NCBI RefSeq assembly: GCF_004570865.1
Contig: NZ_SPQS01000002.1
Coordinates: 186,001 to 250,000 of the forward strand
Origin: Bradyrhizobium frederickii
GTDB lineage: Bacteria; Pseudomonadota; Alphaproteobacteria; Rhizobiales; Xanthobacteraceae
Length of the DNA: 64,000 nt
Direction: 5' to 3'
In this document: positions 26,698-35,892 of the stretch, one piece after another
Position numbering within the stretch: the first letter of the stretch is position 1
How the letters are laid out: every line of letters begins with the position of its first letter
The notes under the pieces: model-generated
What the model was told of the DNA's origin: nothing
Database searches by the model: none
The model's input: only the letters and a program-made list of their open reading frames with translations
Translations under genes and position numbers: made by a program

Positions 26698-27888
26698 TCA
26701 GCGGGCCTGCGCGAGATAAGCGGCGAGGATCGCGCGCTCTTCGCCGGTCATCTCGGTGATGTTGCCCGGCGGCATCGCGCCGGACCAGGCCGCGACACGG
26801 CCGATCAAGCGGATGTTGCGATGGATGTGCTCGGGCGTATCGAGCAGGATGCCCTTCGGCGCGGTCACGATCCCGGCCCAGACCGGCTCGGCCGCGTGGC
26901 ACATACTGCACCGGGACATCACGATCTCCTCGACAGCGTTGCGCGTGGGTTGTGCTGACAGCGCGCCCGTCCTCACCTCGCGTGGGCCGGCTGCCGAGAG
27001 GAACAGGATCGCGATGACGCCGATTGCCGCCACGCCCCAGACCCACCATGGCGATTTGCGCCCGGCGTGCCGCTCGTTGAAGAAATGGCGGATCACCGGG
27101 CCGAGCGCCAGGATGATCGCGACGATGATCCAGTTGAAGCGTGTGGCGTAGAGCAGGGGATAGTGGTTGCTGATCATCAGCACGACGACGGGGAGCGTCA
27201 GATAATTGTTGTGGACCGAGCGCTCCTTGCTGGCCTTGCCGAGCTTCGGATCGGGCGACTGCCCCGCGATCAGCGCCGCCACGATCCTCTTCTGGTTCGG
27301 GATGATCAGCGCGAAGACGTTGGCGACCATGATGGTGCCGATGATCGCCCCGATCTGGTTGAATGCGCCGCGGCCGCTCAGCACATGGGTGAAGGCATAG
27401 GTCAGCGCGACCAGGAACAGATAGCCGCCGATGGCAAAGGGCAATTCGCGCTGCGCGAGCCCGGTGCGACAGGCGGCCTCATAGAGCAGCCATGCCAGCG
27501 CGAGACTCGCGAAGCTGAACAGGCCGGCCTGGAACGGCGTGAGGTCGAGGATCGACTTGTCGACCAGGAACAGGTCGGCCTCGAGATAATACACCACCAC
27601 CATCAGCGCAAAGCCTGACAGCCAGGTCGTGTAGGCCTCCCATTTGAACCAGGTCAGCTCGTCCGGCATCTGGCTGGGGGCGACCAGATATTTCATGATC
27701 CGGTAGAAGCCGCCGCCATGGACCTGCCAGGCCTCACCCTGCACGCCATCGGGCAGGTCGCGTCTCGGCCTGAGGCTGAGATCGAGGGCGATAAAGTAGA
27801 AGGAACTGCCGATCCAGGCGATCGCCGCCACCACGTGCAGCCAGCGGAGCAGCAGGCTCGCCCATTCCGATATGATGGATCCCCACAT
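26698..27888 (-). CDS. puuD: Membrane urate oxidase PuuD with C-terminal cytochrome c
   Basis: A 396-residue membrane protein. About eight transmembrane segments (starting LLLRWLHVVAAIAWIGSSFYF) form the PuuD/DUF989 domain, and a soluble tail (about 300-396) carries one c-type haem motif CSMCH and the MPPGN ligand region. This family is described as a urate oxidase that passes electrons to the respiratory chain through the fused cytochrome. The ATG at 27888 is chosen because the frame upstream is not membrane-like. Other purine catabolic genes are not in the window. Confidence 0.92.
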   Translation of the reverse strand: MWGSIISEWASLLLRWLHVVAAIAWIGSSFYFIALDLSLRPRRDLPDGVQGEAWQVHGGGFYRIMKYLVAPSQMPDELTWFKWEAYTTWLSGFALMVVVYYLEADLFLVDKSILDLTPFQAGLFSFASLALAWLLYEAACRTGLAQRELPFAIGGYLFLVALTYAFTHVLSGRGAFNQIGAIIGTIMVANVFALIIPNQKRIVAALIAGQSPDPKLGKASKERSVHNNYLTLPVVVLMISNHYPLLYATRFNWIIVAIILALGPVIRHFFNERHAGRKSPWWVWGVAAIGVIAILFLSAAGPREVRTGALSAQPTRNAVEEIVMSRCSMCHAAEPVWAGIVTAPKGILLDTPEHIHRNIRLIGRVAAWSGAMPPGNITEMTGEERAILAAYLAQAR

Positions 27889-28121
27889 GATGCCCCCAAC
27901 ATTCGTGGCGGCGATGCCGCGGCACTGCTGACCGCGACGTGCAGCCGCGCCCTCACATCTGTCGCATCGATCGGCCGCATTTTCCAGTACGATGGAATGC
28001 GGCTGATGCACATCGTGCGAGCACGGGCTGACGTGGAATTCGGCGGCGTGTAACCTGCCGCAGACCATTTGCGGGGCGATCGACGTTACGTTTGCGACGG
28101 GCAGGCCGGGAGGATGACGAC

Positions 28122-29456
28122 GTGAAGAACAGGATTTCGACCGCGGTGCTGGCTGCGGGGGTGATCGTATCGGCGACCGGTGCGCAGGCCGAGCCGGTGT
28201 TGCAGGGCAAGGACGCTTATGGCGATTGGCAGGCCGACAAGCCCGGCACGATCAGGCTGATCCGGCCGCAGGATCTGGTCAGGCCCGGCGCCACGCGCTC
28301 GGTTGCGAGCTCGTCGCGCGTGGTACCGCGTCCGCCGGAGGCCGCGCTCCGGGTGCCGGCGGGCTTCAAGATCGACCTGTTCGCCGAAGGCCTGCGCGCG
28401 CCTCGCATCGTGCGAGTGGCGCCGAACGGCGATGTCTTCGTCGCGGAGACGCGGGCCGGCACTATCCGCGTGTTGCGCGCCGGCGAGGGCGGCAAGGTTG
28501 CGAGCAACGAGGTGTTTGCCAGTGGCCTGCGCCAGCCCTTCGGCATCGCCTTCTTCCCGAGCGGCGACAATCCGCAATGGGTCTATGTCGCCAACACCGA
28601 CAGCGTCGTCCGCTTTCCCTATCAGGCCGGCGATCTCAAGGCGCGCGGCAAGGCGGAGACGATCGTGCCAAGCCTGCCGCATGACGGCGGCCACTCCACC
28701 CGCGACATCGTCTTCACGCCAGACAACAAGCGCATGCTGGTCTCGGTCGGCTCGCTCAGCAATGTCGCGGAAGGTCTGGGCACGCCGCCGGGCGGATTGG
28801 AGGCTTGGTCGAAAGCGCAACCGCTTGGCGCGGCCTGGGCCAGCGAGACGGAGCGCGCCGCCGTGCTCGCCTTCACGCCTGATGGCAAGGAGCGGAAGAT
28901 CTACGCCACCGGCATCCGCAATTGCGTCGGCCTTGCGATCCAGCCACAGACCGGTCTGCCCTGGTGCTCGACCAACGAGCGCGACGGCCTCGGCGACGAT
29001 CTCGTGCCCGACTACGTCACCAGCGTGAAGGAAGGCGCCTTCTATGGCTGGCCGTGGTTTTATATAGGCAACAATGAAGATCCGCGCCATTCCGGCGCGC
29101 GGCCGGACCTCAAGGACAAGGTGACGGTGCCCGACGTGCTGATTCAGCCGCATTCGGCCTCGCTCGGCATGACGTTCTACCAGGGCACGCAGTTTCCGCA
29201 GGAGTACCAGGGCGATGCCTTTGCCGCCGAGCACGGCTCGTGGAACAGGTCGAAGCGCACCGGCTACAAGGTGATCCGCATCAAGATGAAGGACGGCAAG
29301 CCGACCGGGGAGTATGAGGATTTCGTCACGGGGTTCGTGGTGAGCGACACGGAAGTTTGGGGAAGGCCGGTGGGAGTGGCGGTGGCAAAGGACGGATCGC
29401 TGCTGGTGTCGGAGGACGGCAACGGCACGATCTGGCGGGTGACGCATTCGCGGTGA
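28122..29456 (+). CDS. PQQ-dependent sugar dehydrogenase-like (GSDH family)
   Basis: A 444-residue periplasmic beta-propeller. Signal peptide 1-24 (ends AQAEP). Family motifs: VPAGFKIDLFAEGLRAPRIV, FGIAFFPSG, PHDGGHSTRDIVF, GIRNCVGLAIQP, TNERDGLGDDLVPDY, AEHGSWNRSKRTGYKV. Start is GTG at 28122 after GGGAGG; an ATG just upstream is out of frame. Related enzymes oxidise aldoses or sorbosone using PQQ and pass electrons to a quinone or cytochrome. Substrate not certain. Confidence 0.9.
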   Translation: MKNRISTAVLAAGVIVSATGAQAEPVLQGKDAYGDWQADKPGTIRLIRPQDLVRPGATRSVASSSRVVPRPPEAALRVPAGFKIDLFAEGLRAPRIVRVAPNGDVFVAETRAGTIRVLRAGEGGKVASNEVFASGLRQPFGIAFFPSGDNPQWVYVANTDSVVRFPYQAGDLKARGKAETIVPSLPHDGGHSTRDIVFTPDNKRMLVSVGSLSNVAEGLGTPPGGLEAWSKAQPLGAAWASETERAAVLAFTPDGKERKIYATGIRNCVGLAIQPQTGLPWCSTNERDGLGDDLVPDYVTSVKEGAFYGWPWFYIGNNEDPRHSGARPDLKDKVTVPDVLIQPHSASLGMTFYQGTQFPQEYQGDAFAAEHGSWNRSKRTGYKVIRIKMKDGKPTGEYEDFVTGFVVSDTEVWGRPVGVAVAKDGSLLVSEDGNGTIWRVTHSR

Positions 29457-29467
29457 GCGAACATGCT

Positions 29468-29717
29468 TCGCCTCTCCCCGCAAGGGCAGGGCAATCGCAT
29501 ATGGCATCACTCGCGAGCGGAGCGCGCGCCTCGTCCTTCGAGACGACCGCTTCGCGGTCTCCTCAGGATGAGGCTAAGTGGCATCGGTGCCCGCTGAAAC
29601 GGCTGCCGCGCACTCCCTCCTCATCCTGAGGGCCCGCCAAAGGCGGGCGTCTCGAAGGATGGCCGCAGGGAAGAGCTCTCATCTGCGATAGCCCTGCCGC
29701 AGGCGGGGGAGGGAGAA
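29468..29717. repeat. Intergenic palindromic repeat C (nested)
   Basis: Inner arms 29532-29573 (CGTCCTTCGAGACGACC...) and 29619-29661 are inverted copies, and an outer CTCTCCCC/GGGGGAGGGAG pair lies near 29469 and 29704. It occupies the whole space between the convergent sugar dehydrogenase and SDR genes and could form a bidirectional terminator-like structure. Confidence 0.75.
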
Positions 29718-29724
29718 GTGAGAC

Positions 29725-30525
29725 CTAACCCCGCCTCACGCTCGCGCCGCCATCCACCGGCAGGGTCACGCCGGTGATGAAGTTCGCCTCGTCGGACGCC
29801 AGAAACAGAGCGGCGTTGGCGACGTCCCAGCCGGTGCCCATCTTCCTGCGCAGTGGCACCTTGCTGTCGCGCTCGGCTTCGACCTCGGCGCGGGTCTTGT
29901 GCCATTCGCGGGCGCGGGTATCGACGGCCATCGGCGTGTTCATCAGGCCGGGCAGAATGACATTGGCGCGGATGCCGTATTCGGCGTTCTGGTAGGCGAG
30001 CTGTTCGGTGAAGGCGATCATCGCCGACTTCGTCGCCTTGTAGGCGACGTAAGGATAGGTCGTGATCGCCGCCATCGAGGAGATGTTGATGATGGCGCCG
30101 CTCTTCTGCGCCCGCATGATCGGGATCACTTCCTTGGCGGCGAGAATGCAGCTCTTCAGATTGATGGCGACAACGCGATCGAACGCTTCCTCGGTGATTT
30201 GAAGCAGCTCGGCATCGCCGCCGGAGAGGCTGACGCCGACATTGTTATGCAGCACGTCGATCCGGCCCCAGCGCGCCTGGGCGTCCGCAACCATCGCCTT
30301 GATGTCGGCCGACTTCGTCACGTCGGCCTTGAAGGCCGCGGCGGTGCCGCCTTTCGCGGCGATCATCGCGACCGTTTCCTGCGCGGATTCCAGATGATGG
30401 TCGACGCACAGGACCTTTGCACCCTCGCGGGCGAAGGTGAGCGCGGTGGCGCGGCCGTTGCCCATGCCTTCGCCGGGACTTTGCCCGGCCCCGACGACGA
30501 TCGCGACCTTGTCCTTCAACCGCAT
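29725..30525 (-). CDS. SDR-family oxidoreductase
   Basis: A 266-residue short-chain dehydrogenase. The nucleotide-binding stretch is GAGQSPGEGMGNGRATA, a longer variant of TGxxxGxG; NNVGVS replaces the usual NNAG; the active site has ISSMAAI...YVAYKATKSA with Tyr and Lys in the YxxxK spacing; NVILPGLMNTPM follows. NAD(P)-dependent oxidation or reduction of an unknown alcohol or ketone. It is divergent from the cyo operon. Confidence 0.92.
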   Translation of the reverse strand: MRLKDKVAIVVGAGQSPGEGMGNGRATALTFAREGAKVLCVDHHLESAQETVAMIAAKGGTAAAFKADVTKSADIKAMVADAQARWGRIDVLHNNVGVSLSGGDAELLQITEEAFDRVVAINLKSCILAAKEVIPIMRAQKSGAIINISSMAAITTYPYVAYKATKSAMIAFTEQLAYQNAEYGIRANVILPGLMNTPMAVDTRAREWHKTRAEVEAERDSKVPLRRKMGTGWDVANAALFLASDEANFITGVTLPVDGGASVRRG

Positions 30526-30692
30526 CTCAGTTCACTCCCCGGCACGGGCACCATTCGCCCTATTATTTTCGTGCAGATTAGCAATCGCCCCGGCCGGAGA
30601 GAAGGGCGTGGCTCCTGCGTGCATGTCATTGACTTCACATGAAATTGCATGTTGCGGCCGGCCGGTCGGGCATCGCTGAGCCTTGCAGTGCA

Positions 30693-30717
30693 GGAACCGT
30701 TCTGAGGTCGCAGCGTT
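30693..30717 (+). promoter_or_regulatory. EcfG-type promoter upstream of cyoA
   Basis: GGAAC (30693-30697), exactly 16 bases, then CGTT (30714-30717): a perfect match to the general-stress sigma EcfG consensus. The predicted start is about 30724, upstream of the cyoA ATG at 30785 but downstream of the alternative TTG at 30683, so it supports the shorter protein. Confidence 0.6.
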
Positions 30718-30784
30718 TGCTGCCGGAGCCTTTCCCGCGCTAGGCTCTCTCCCGGGGGACCTCCCAACCGCCAGTGGCTTGCCG

Positions 30785-31618
30785 ATGAATCTGCTCGATC
30801 CGCAAGGGCCCGTGGCTGCGGCCAACAGCACCATTCTGGTCGATTCCGTCTTCATCATGCTCGTGATCGTGGTGCCGACCATTGTCGCGATCCTGGCTTT
30901 TGCGTTCTGGTTTCGCGCCTCCAACACCAAGGCGCGCTACCAGCCCGATTTCGTCTATTCCGGCCGCGTCGAGATGGTGGTGTGGTCGATCCCGGCGCTC
31001 ACCGTCATCCTGCTCGGCGGCGTTGCCTGGATCGGCTCGCACCAGCTCGATCCTGCGGCGCCGGTTCCTGGGACCGGCAGTCCGGTGCGGATCCAGGCCG
31101 TCTCGCTCGACTGGAAATGGCTGTTCATCTATCCGGACCAGCGCATCGCTACCGTCAATACGCTGACGGTGCCGGCCGGCGCCGAGCTGAATTTCCAGCT
31201 GACGTCGTCGAGCGTGATGAACACGTTCTTCATCCCGCAGCTCGGCAGCATGATCTACACCATGAACGGCATGGTGACGAAGCTGAACCTGCGCGCCGAC
31301 AATGAAGGCAAGCTGCAAGGCCTGTCGGCGCACTTCTCCGGCGACGGCTTTCCCGACATGATGTTCGACGTCAACGTGATCTCGCCGCTCGCCTTTCCCG
31401 ATTGGGTGGCGGGTACGGCGAAGACCGACGCGGTGTTGAACGAGGCCAGCTACAAGAAGCTGATGCAGCAGGGCATCGAGAGGGGCAGGCCGTCCTATCG
31501 TCTCGAAGACCCGCGCCTGTTCGACCTGATCGCGAACCAGCACATTCCGCCGGGGCCGGGCCCGGAGCTGATCTCCGAGGCCGGCCGTCCGCACAGTGGA
31601 GGCCATGATGCTCGGTAA
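30785..31618 (+). CDS. cyoA: Cytochrome bo3-type ubiquinol oxidase subunit II
   Basis: A 277-residue subunit II. Two transmembrane segments ([25 protein letters not shown] and [20 protein letters not shown]) are followed by a cupredoxin domain ([46 protein letters not shown]). The CuA ligands of cytochrome oxidases are absent, as in quinol oxidases. The protein begins [10 protein letters not shown], which aligns with the mature end of E. coli CyoA (CNSALLDPKGQ), but the lipid-bearing Cys and signal peptide are missing. A TTG at 30683 would extend it by 34 residues without giving a lipobox. Overlaps cyoB by 11 bases. Confidence 0.9.
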   Translation: MNLLDPQGPVAAANSTILVDSVFIMLVIVVPTIVAILAFAFWFRASNTKARYQPDFVYSGRVEMVVWSIPALTVILLGGVAWIGSHQLDPAAPVPGTGSPVRIQAVSLDWKWLFIYPDQRIATVNTLTVPAGAELNFQLTSSSVMNTFFIPQLGSMIYTMNGMVTKLNLRADNEGKLQGLSAHFSGDGFPDMMFDVNVISPLAFPDWVAGTAKTDAVLNEASYKKLMQQGIERGRPSYRLEDPRLFDLIANQHIPPGPGPELISEAGRPHSGGHDAR

Positions 31619-33608
31619 GCTCGACTGGTCCGCCATTCCGTTCGATCAGCCGATTCCGCTCGCTGCCGGCGCGGTGGTGCTGGTCGCGATCCTCGCGGTG
31701 CTGGCCTGGGTCGTGGCGAAGGGGCATCTGCCCTATCTCTGGCACGAATGGATCACCAGCGTCGATCACAAGCGGATCGGCGTGATGTACATCCTGCTGG
31801 CTTCGGTGATGCTGCTGCGCGGCGGCAGCGACGCCATCATGATGCGGATCCAGCAGGCGGTCGCCTACCAGTCGCAAGGTTATCTGCCGCCCGAGCATTA
31901 CAACCAGATCTTCTCGGCGCACGGCACCATCATGATCTTCTTCGTGGCGATGCCGTTCGTGATCGGGCTGATGAACCTCGTCGTGCCGCTTCAGCTCGGC
32001 GTGCGCGATGTCGCGTTCCCGACCCTCAATTCGGTCGGCTTCTGGATGACGGCGACCGGCGCATTGCTGGTCAATATCTCGCTCGTGGTCGGCGAGTTCG
32101 CGCGCACCGGCTGGCTCGCCTTTCCGCCGCTGTCGGAATTGTCCTATTCGCCGGGCGTCGGCGTCGATTATTACGCCTGGTCGCTGCAGATCTCCGGCGT
32201 CGGCACGCTGGTCGCCGGCATCAATCTTGTCACCACGGTGCTGAAGCTGCGCACCAAGGGCATGAACTATCTGCGCATGCCGATGTTCTGCTGGACCACG
32301 CTTGCCTCGAACCTGCTCATCGTCGCGGCCTTCCCGATCCTGACCGCCACGCTCGCGATGCTGCTGCTCGACCGCTACCTGGGCTTCCATTTCTTCACGA
32401 ATGAGGCCGGCGGCAACGTCATGATGTTCATGAACCTGATCTGGGCCTGGGGCCATCCCGAGGTCTACATCCTGGTGCTGCCGGCCTTCGGCATCTTCTC
32501 GGAGGTGGTCTCAACCTTCTCCGGCAAGGCGCTGTTCGGCTATCGTTCCATGGTGCTTGCGACGATGGCGATCTGCGTCATCTCCTTCATGGTCTGGCTG
32601 CATCATTTCTTCACGATGGGGGCGGGTCCCGACGTCAACGCCATCTTCGGCATCGCCAGCATGATCATCGCGGTGCCCACGGGCGTGAAGATCTACAATT
32701 GGCTGTTCACGATGTATGGCGGCCGCATCCGTTTCGCGACGCCGATGCTGTGGGCGGTCGGCTTCATGGTCACTTTCATCGTCGGCGGATTGACCGGCGT
32801 CCTGCTCGCGGTGCCGCCGGCCGACTTCATGCTTCACAACAGCATGTTCCTGGTGGCGCACTTTCACAACGTCATCATCGGCGGCGTGCTGTTCGGCGCC
32901 TTCGCCGGCTTCGAATACTGGTTTCCGAAGGCGTTCGGCTTCCGCCTCGACGAGCGCTGGGGCAGGGCTGCGTTCTGGTTCACCTTCCTCGGCTTCTACG
33001 TCACGTTCATGCCGCTCTACATCGCCGGCATGCTCGGCATGACCCGCCGCATGCAGCACTATGATGTCGCGGCCTGGCGGCCCTGGATGATCGTCGCGGC
33101 GGTCGGCATGGCGGTGCTCACGATCGGCGTGATCGGCCAGATCGTGCAGCTCGTGGTCAGTATCCGCAACCGGGAGGCGCTGCGCGACCGCACCGGCGAT
33201 CCCTGGGACGGCCGCTCGCTGGAATGGGCGACCTCGTCGCCGCCGCCGGTGTTCAATTTCGCCTTCAATCCCGACGTGCGCGGTGAGGACGCCTATTGGG
33301 ACATGAAGGTCCATGCCCGGCAGCAATCGCTCGAGCATGACAGACCGGACTATCAGGACATCGAGATGCCCCGGAATTCCCCGACTGGCTTCGTCTGCGC
33401 GTTCTTCGCCACCATCATGGGCTTTGCACTGATCTGGCACATCTGGTGGATGGTGGTTCTGGGTGGCCTCGGCGCCTGGGCGACCTTCGTCGTGTTCGCC
33501 TGGCGCGACCATGACGAATACGTCATCCCGGCCGAGGACGTCGCAGCGATAGACCGTATCAATCGCGAGGAACGCCGCGGCCTCGTCAGCATGGCGGGGA
33601 CAGTCTGA
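31608..33608 (+). CDS. cyoB: Cytochrome bo3-type ubiquinol oxidase subunit I
   Basis: A 666-residue haem-copper oxidase core with about 15 transmembrane segments. Haem and CuB ligands are in [18 protein letters not shown] and HFHNVIIG. Quinol-site residues are conserved with E. coli CyoB (RGGSDAIM and HYNQIF). The C-terminal ATSSPPP and MPRNSPTG motifs are typical of CyoB. ATG at 31608 is chosen, 5 bases after GGAGG. It reduces O2 to water with ubiquinol and pumps protons. Second gene of cyoABCD. Confidence 0.95.
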   Translation: MLGKLDWSAIPFDQPIPLAAGAVVLVAILAVLAWVVAKGHLPYLWHEWITSVDHKRIGVMYILLASVMLLRGGSDAIMMRIQQAVAYQSQGYLPPEHYNQIFSAHGTIMIFFVAMPFVIGLMNLVVPLQLGVRDVAFPTLNSVGFWMTATGALLVNISLVVGEFARTGWLAFPPLSELSYSPGVGVDYYAWSLQISGVGTLVAGINLVTTVLKLRTKGMNYLRMPMFCWTTLASNLLIVAAFPILTATLAMLLLDRYLGFHFFTNEAGGNVMMFMNLIWAWGHPEVYILVLPAFGIFSEVVSTFSGKALFGYRSMVLATMAICVISFMVWLHHFFTMGAGPDVNAIFGIASMIIAVPTGVKIYNWLFTMYGGRIRFATPMLWAVGFMVTFIVGGLTGVLLAVPPADFMLHNSMFLVAHFHNVIIGGVLFGAFAGFEYWFPKAFGFRLDERWGRAAFWFTFLGFYVTFMPLYIAGMLGMTRRMQHYDVAAWRPWMIVAAVGMAVLTIGVIGQIVQLVVSIRNREALRDRTGDPWDGRSLEWATSSPPPVFNFAFNPDVRGEDAYWDMKVHARQQSLEHDRPDYQDIEMPRNSPTGFVCAFFATIMGFALIWHIWWMVVLGGLGAWATFVVFAWRDHDEYVIPAEDVAAIDRINREERRGLVSMAGTV

Positions 33609-34249
33609 TGGCGATGACCGCGACCGCCGGCCACGCGCACGCCGATCCGCATCACATCGGCGTCGTCATCGAGCATCCCGGCCCCGCGCCGAAGCGGATC
33701 GTGACCGCCTACGGCTTCTGGATCTTCCTGCTCTCTGACATCGTGATGTTCTCCTGCTTCTTTGCGGCCTATGCGGTGCTATCAGGCCAGACCGCCGATG
33801 GCCCCAAGGGCTCGGAGATCTTCGAGCAGAGGAACGTCGCGATCGAGACCGTCTGCCTGCTGCTGTCGAGCTTCACCTGCGGCATGGCGAGCATCGCCGC
33901 CGATGTACGCAACCGGTTCTGGTTCTATCTCGCCATGGCCGTGACCTGCGTGCTCGGGCTGATCTTCCTCGTGATCGAATTCCGCGAATTCGCCGACCTC
34001 GTCGCGCGCGGCTATGGCCCGTCGCGCAGCGCCTTTCTGTCCGCATTCTTCTCCCTGGTCGGCTGCCACGGCCTGCACGTCTCCGCCGGCGTGTTGTGGC
34101 TGCTCACCATGATGGCCCAGGTGTTCGCAAAGGGCTTTCGCGCCGATATCTTGCGCCGGATGACGTGCTTTGCCTTGTTCTGGCACGCGCTCGACATCAT
34201 CTGGGTCGCGGTGTTCTCCGTCGTTTATTTGCTCGGGAGTGGCGCATGA
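33608..34249 (+). CDS. cyoC: Cytochrome bo3-type ubiquinol oxidase subunit III
   Basis: A 213-residue subunit with five predicted membrane segments (first GFWIFLLSDIVMFSCFFAAYAVL; then CGMASIAADV, GCHGLHVSAGVLWLL, CFALFWHALDIIWVAVFSVVYL). The ATG overlaps the cyoB stop (TGATG). The N terminus is His-rich (HAHADPHH). Structural subunit III of the oxidase; no redox centre. Confidence 0.95.
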   Translation: MAMTATAGHAHADPHHIGVVIEHPGPAPKRIVTAYGFWIFLLSDIVMFSCFFAAYAVLSGQTADGPKGSEIFEQRNVAIETVCLLLSSFTCGMASIAADVRNRFWFYLAMAVTCVLGLIFLVIEFREFADLVARGYGPSRSAFLSAFFSLVGCHGLHVSAGVLWLLTMMAQVFAKGFRADILRRMTCFALFWHALDIIWVAVFSVVYLLGSGA

Positions 34250-34632
34250 GCGATCAGACCCACGCGCGGACCGACCATGACCTCGCGCCGGGCGAGGAAG
34301 AGCAGCATAGTGTCGGCGCCCGCATTCTCGGTTACGTCGTCGGGCTCGCGCTCGCGCTGCTGCTCACGGCGACATCGTTCTTCATTGCCGGCACCGATCT
34401 GGTTTGGCAGCCCTCGATTCCCGTCGCGCTGATCGTGCTGGCGATCGCGCAGATGGGCGTGCATCTGGTGTTCTTCCTCCACATCACGACCGGCCCCGAC
34501 AACACCAACAACGTGCTGGCGCTGGCCTTCGGGCTGCTGGTGGTGTTCCTCGTGGTCGGCGGCACGGTCTGGATCATGGCGCATCTGAATGCGAACATGC
34601 CGCCGATGGACCAGATCATGCGTATGCAGTGA
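34246..34632 (+). CDS. cyoD: Cytochrome bo3-type ubiquinol oxidase subunit IV
   Basis: A 128-residue membrane protein with three segments and the family motif VGARILGYVVGLALALLLTATSFF followed by AIAQMGVHLVFFLHI. ATGA overlap with cyoC. It assists assembly of subunit I. The usual cyoE (haem O synthase) is not next to it, so haem O must be supplied from elsewhere in the genome. Confidence 0.93.
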   Translation: MSDQTHARTDHDLAPGEEEQHSVGARILGYVVGLALALLLTATSFFIAGTDLVWQPSIPVALIVLAIAQMGVHLVFFLHITTGPDNTNNVLALAFGLLVVFLVVGGTVWIMAHLNANMPPMDQIMRMQ

Positions 34633-34697
34633 CAGCGCGTCATTGCGCGATCAGATTGGGCTTGGTCGGTTCGGATTCACCTGTCCCAGCACCGCAC

Positions 34698-34730
34698 AAA
34701 AAAGAAGAGCCGCTTGTGATGACAAGCGGC
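34698..34730 (-). terminator. Intrinsic terminator reading leftward
   Basis: On the minus strand a 9-bp stem (GCCGCTTGT/ACAAGCGGC, loop of 4) at 34709-34730 is followed by TCTTC and six T (34698-34703). It could end transcripts from the thermonuclease-like gene (stop at 34904) or a separate small RNA; it may also block readthrough from cyoD only weakly. Confidence 0.7.
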
Positions 34731-34790
34731 CCAAGTCTAGGGAGGAAACGCCCAAGCAAAGACAATCCGATGAGGATCGTCCGCCAAGGA
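34698..34790 (-). ncRNA. Candidate small RNA with anti-Shine-Dalgarno motif
   Basis: Reading leftward: a hairpin at 34781-34761 (GACGATCC/GGATTGTC, 8 pairs including one G-U, loop TCATC), an unpaired stretch TTGGGCGTTTCCTCCCTAGA with CCTCCC complementary to ribosome binding sites, and the terminator hairpin plus U-run at 34730-34698. That architecture is what alphaproteobacterial trans-acting sRNAs look like. The 5' end (about 34790 or further) and any promoter are not defined. It could instead be the 3' UTR of the thermonuclease-like gene. Confidence 0.45.
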
Positions 34791-34903
34791 AACGCTCGCG
34801 CAAGCGCTCGCGTGCGCATACAAATGCAGCAAGTCCCGGCTTGGTTCAATTCCGGATCAATACGGTGCCGGGCTACTACTCACGGCTGCGTGAAGCACTT
34901 TGT

Positions 34904-35692
34904 TCACTTCGGGCGGCGGCAATTATAAGCCTTGCGGAAGCCGGCCGCCTGGGCGTCGTCCTCCGAGCAGAACCAGCGGTCCGGCTTGGTGGTCGCCGGG
35001 TAGCTCGGGCAGCCCCGCAAATGATAGATGCCGATATTGCCGGTGACGCGCGCGCGCACCGCAAGCTTGCCCTTGATGCTGCAGCTCGGCGGCATCGTCA
35101 GCTCCTCCGGGAATAGCACGGCGCGAATTTCCTTGTCGCGGTCCTGGCGGCAGGCCGAGCCCAGGAGTGCGCCGTCCTTCTTGCCGGCGCGGAAGTCTTG
35201 CGGTGCAACAAAGCAGCCCTTCCAGATCCCGGCCGAGGCCGTCTTGGCTTCGCTGGCCCCCGGCTTGACGTTTGCCTTGATCGGCTCCCGCGCGACGGCA
35301 AAGCCGAGCTTGATCAACTGCTCGTTCAGGCTGGCCTTGTCGCCCTCGGCGGTGCAGATCGCCCGGTGCCGCTTGCCAAAGCTCTTCTCCGGCCCGACAT
35401 CGTCGCAGCGAACGGACCGCTTGTTGATCAGCTTGGCAAGCTGGTCGCGCGCCTCGATGCCGCAGGTCCAGGGATCGGCTTGATCGTCGATGCAGACCTG
35501 GTCCAGCTCGGGCGCGTCGACGCCGTCGAGCCGGTAGGTGACGTCGCCGAGCTGAATGGAATTGCCGTCGCGGACCGTCGCGGCGGCGGTCAGCGCGGAG
35601 GCCGGCTGGGACGAGGCCAGGAGGCCGGGCAAGGCGAAAAACCAAACAAGCGCGAAGGCGCGGGCGGCGGCAAAGACATTTCGGAAGGACAT
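34904..35692 (-). CDS. Secreted thermonuclease-like (SNase) protein
   Basis: A 262-residue protein. A signal region (about residues 1-34, ending ASAL) precedes an SNase-type barrel: [28 protein letters not shown] and FGKRHRAIC correspond to the Arg, Glu and Arg catalytic segments, followed by [13 protein letters not shown]. The C-terminal 60 residues are Cys-containing ([15 protein letters not shown]...[19 protein letters not shown]), as in Excalibur-like or nuclease-associated tails. Several Cys suggest disulfides and periplasmic or extracellular location. Single gene. Confidence 0.85.
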   Translation of the reverse strand: MSFRNVFAAARAFALVWFFALPGLLASSQPASALTAAATVRDGNSIQLGDVTYRLDGVDAPELDQVCIDDQADPWTCGIEARDQLAKLINKRSVRCDDVGPEKSFGKRHRAICTAEGDKASLNEQLIKLGFAVAREPIKANVKPGASEAKTASAGIWKGCFVAPQDFRAGKKDGALLGSACRQDRDKEIRAVLFPEELTMPPSCSIKGKLAVRARVTGNIGIYHLRGCPSYPATTKPDRWFCSEDDAQAAGFRKAYNCRRPK

Positions 35693-35892
35693 GCGGTCTC
35701 GCTATCGATTGCTAGTCTGCCCGTTCCTAGCATCCGGATATGGCGATACCAATGGTCTGCACCCCGCGAAGTGTGACATTCCGGCCTCGCGGCTTTACTC
35801 CCCGGCCGCTCTGACCCTATCGTTCACGGGCCTTGCGAACCGTGCAGGCCGAATCGCCCGGAAAGCGGCGAGGGCGGGAGGAAAAGGTTGCG

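Noticed and set aside
34770..34928. Short plus-strand frame beginning MRIVRQGNAR after a GGGAGG
   Set aside because: GGAGG is too far (about 24 bases) from the ATG and the frame runs into the end of a minus-strand gene; the same sequence is better read as the minus-strand sRNA.
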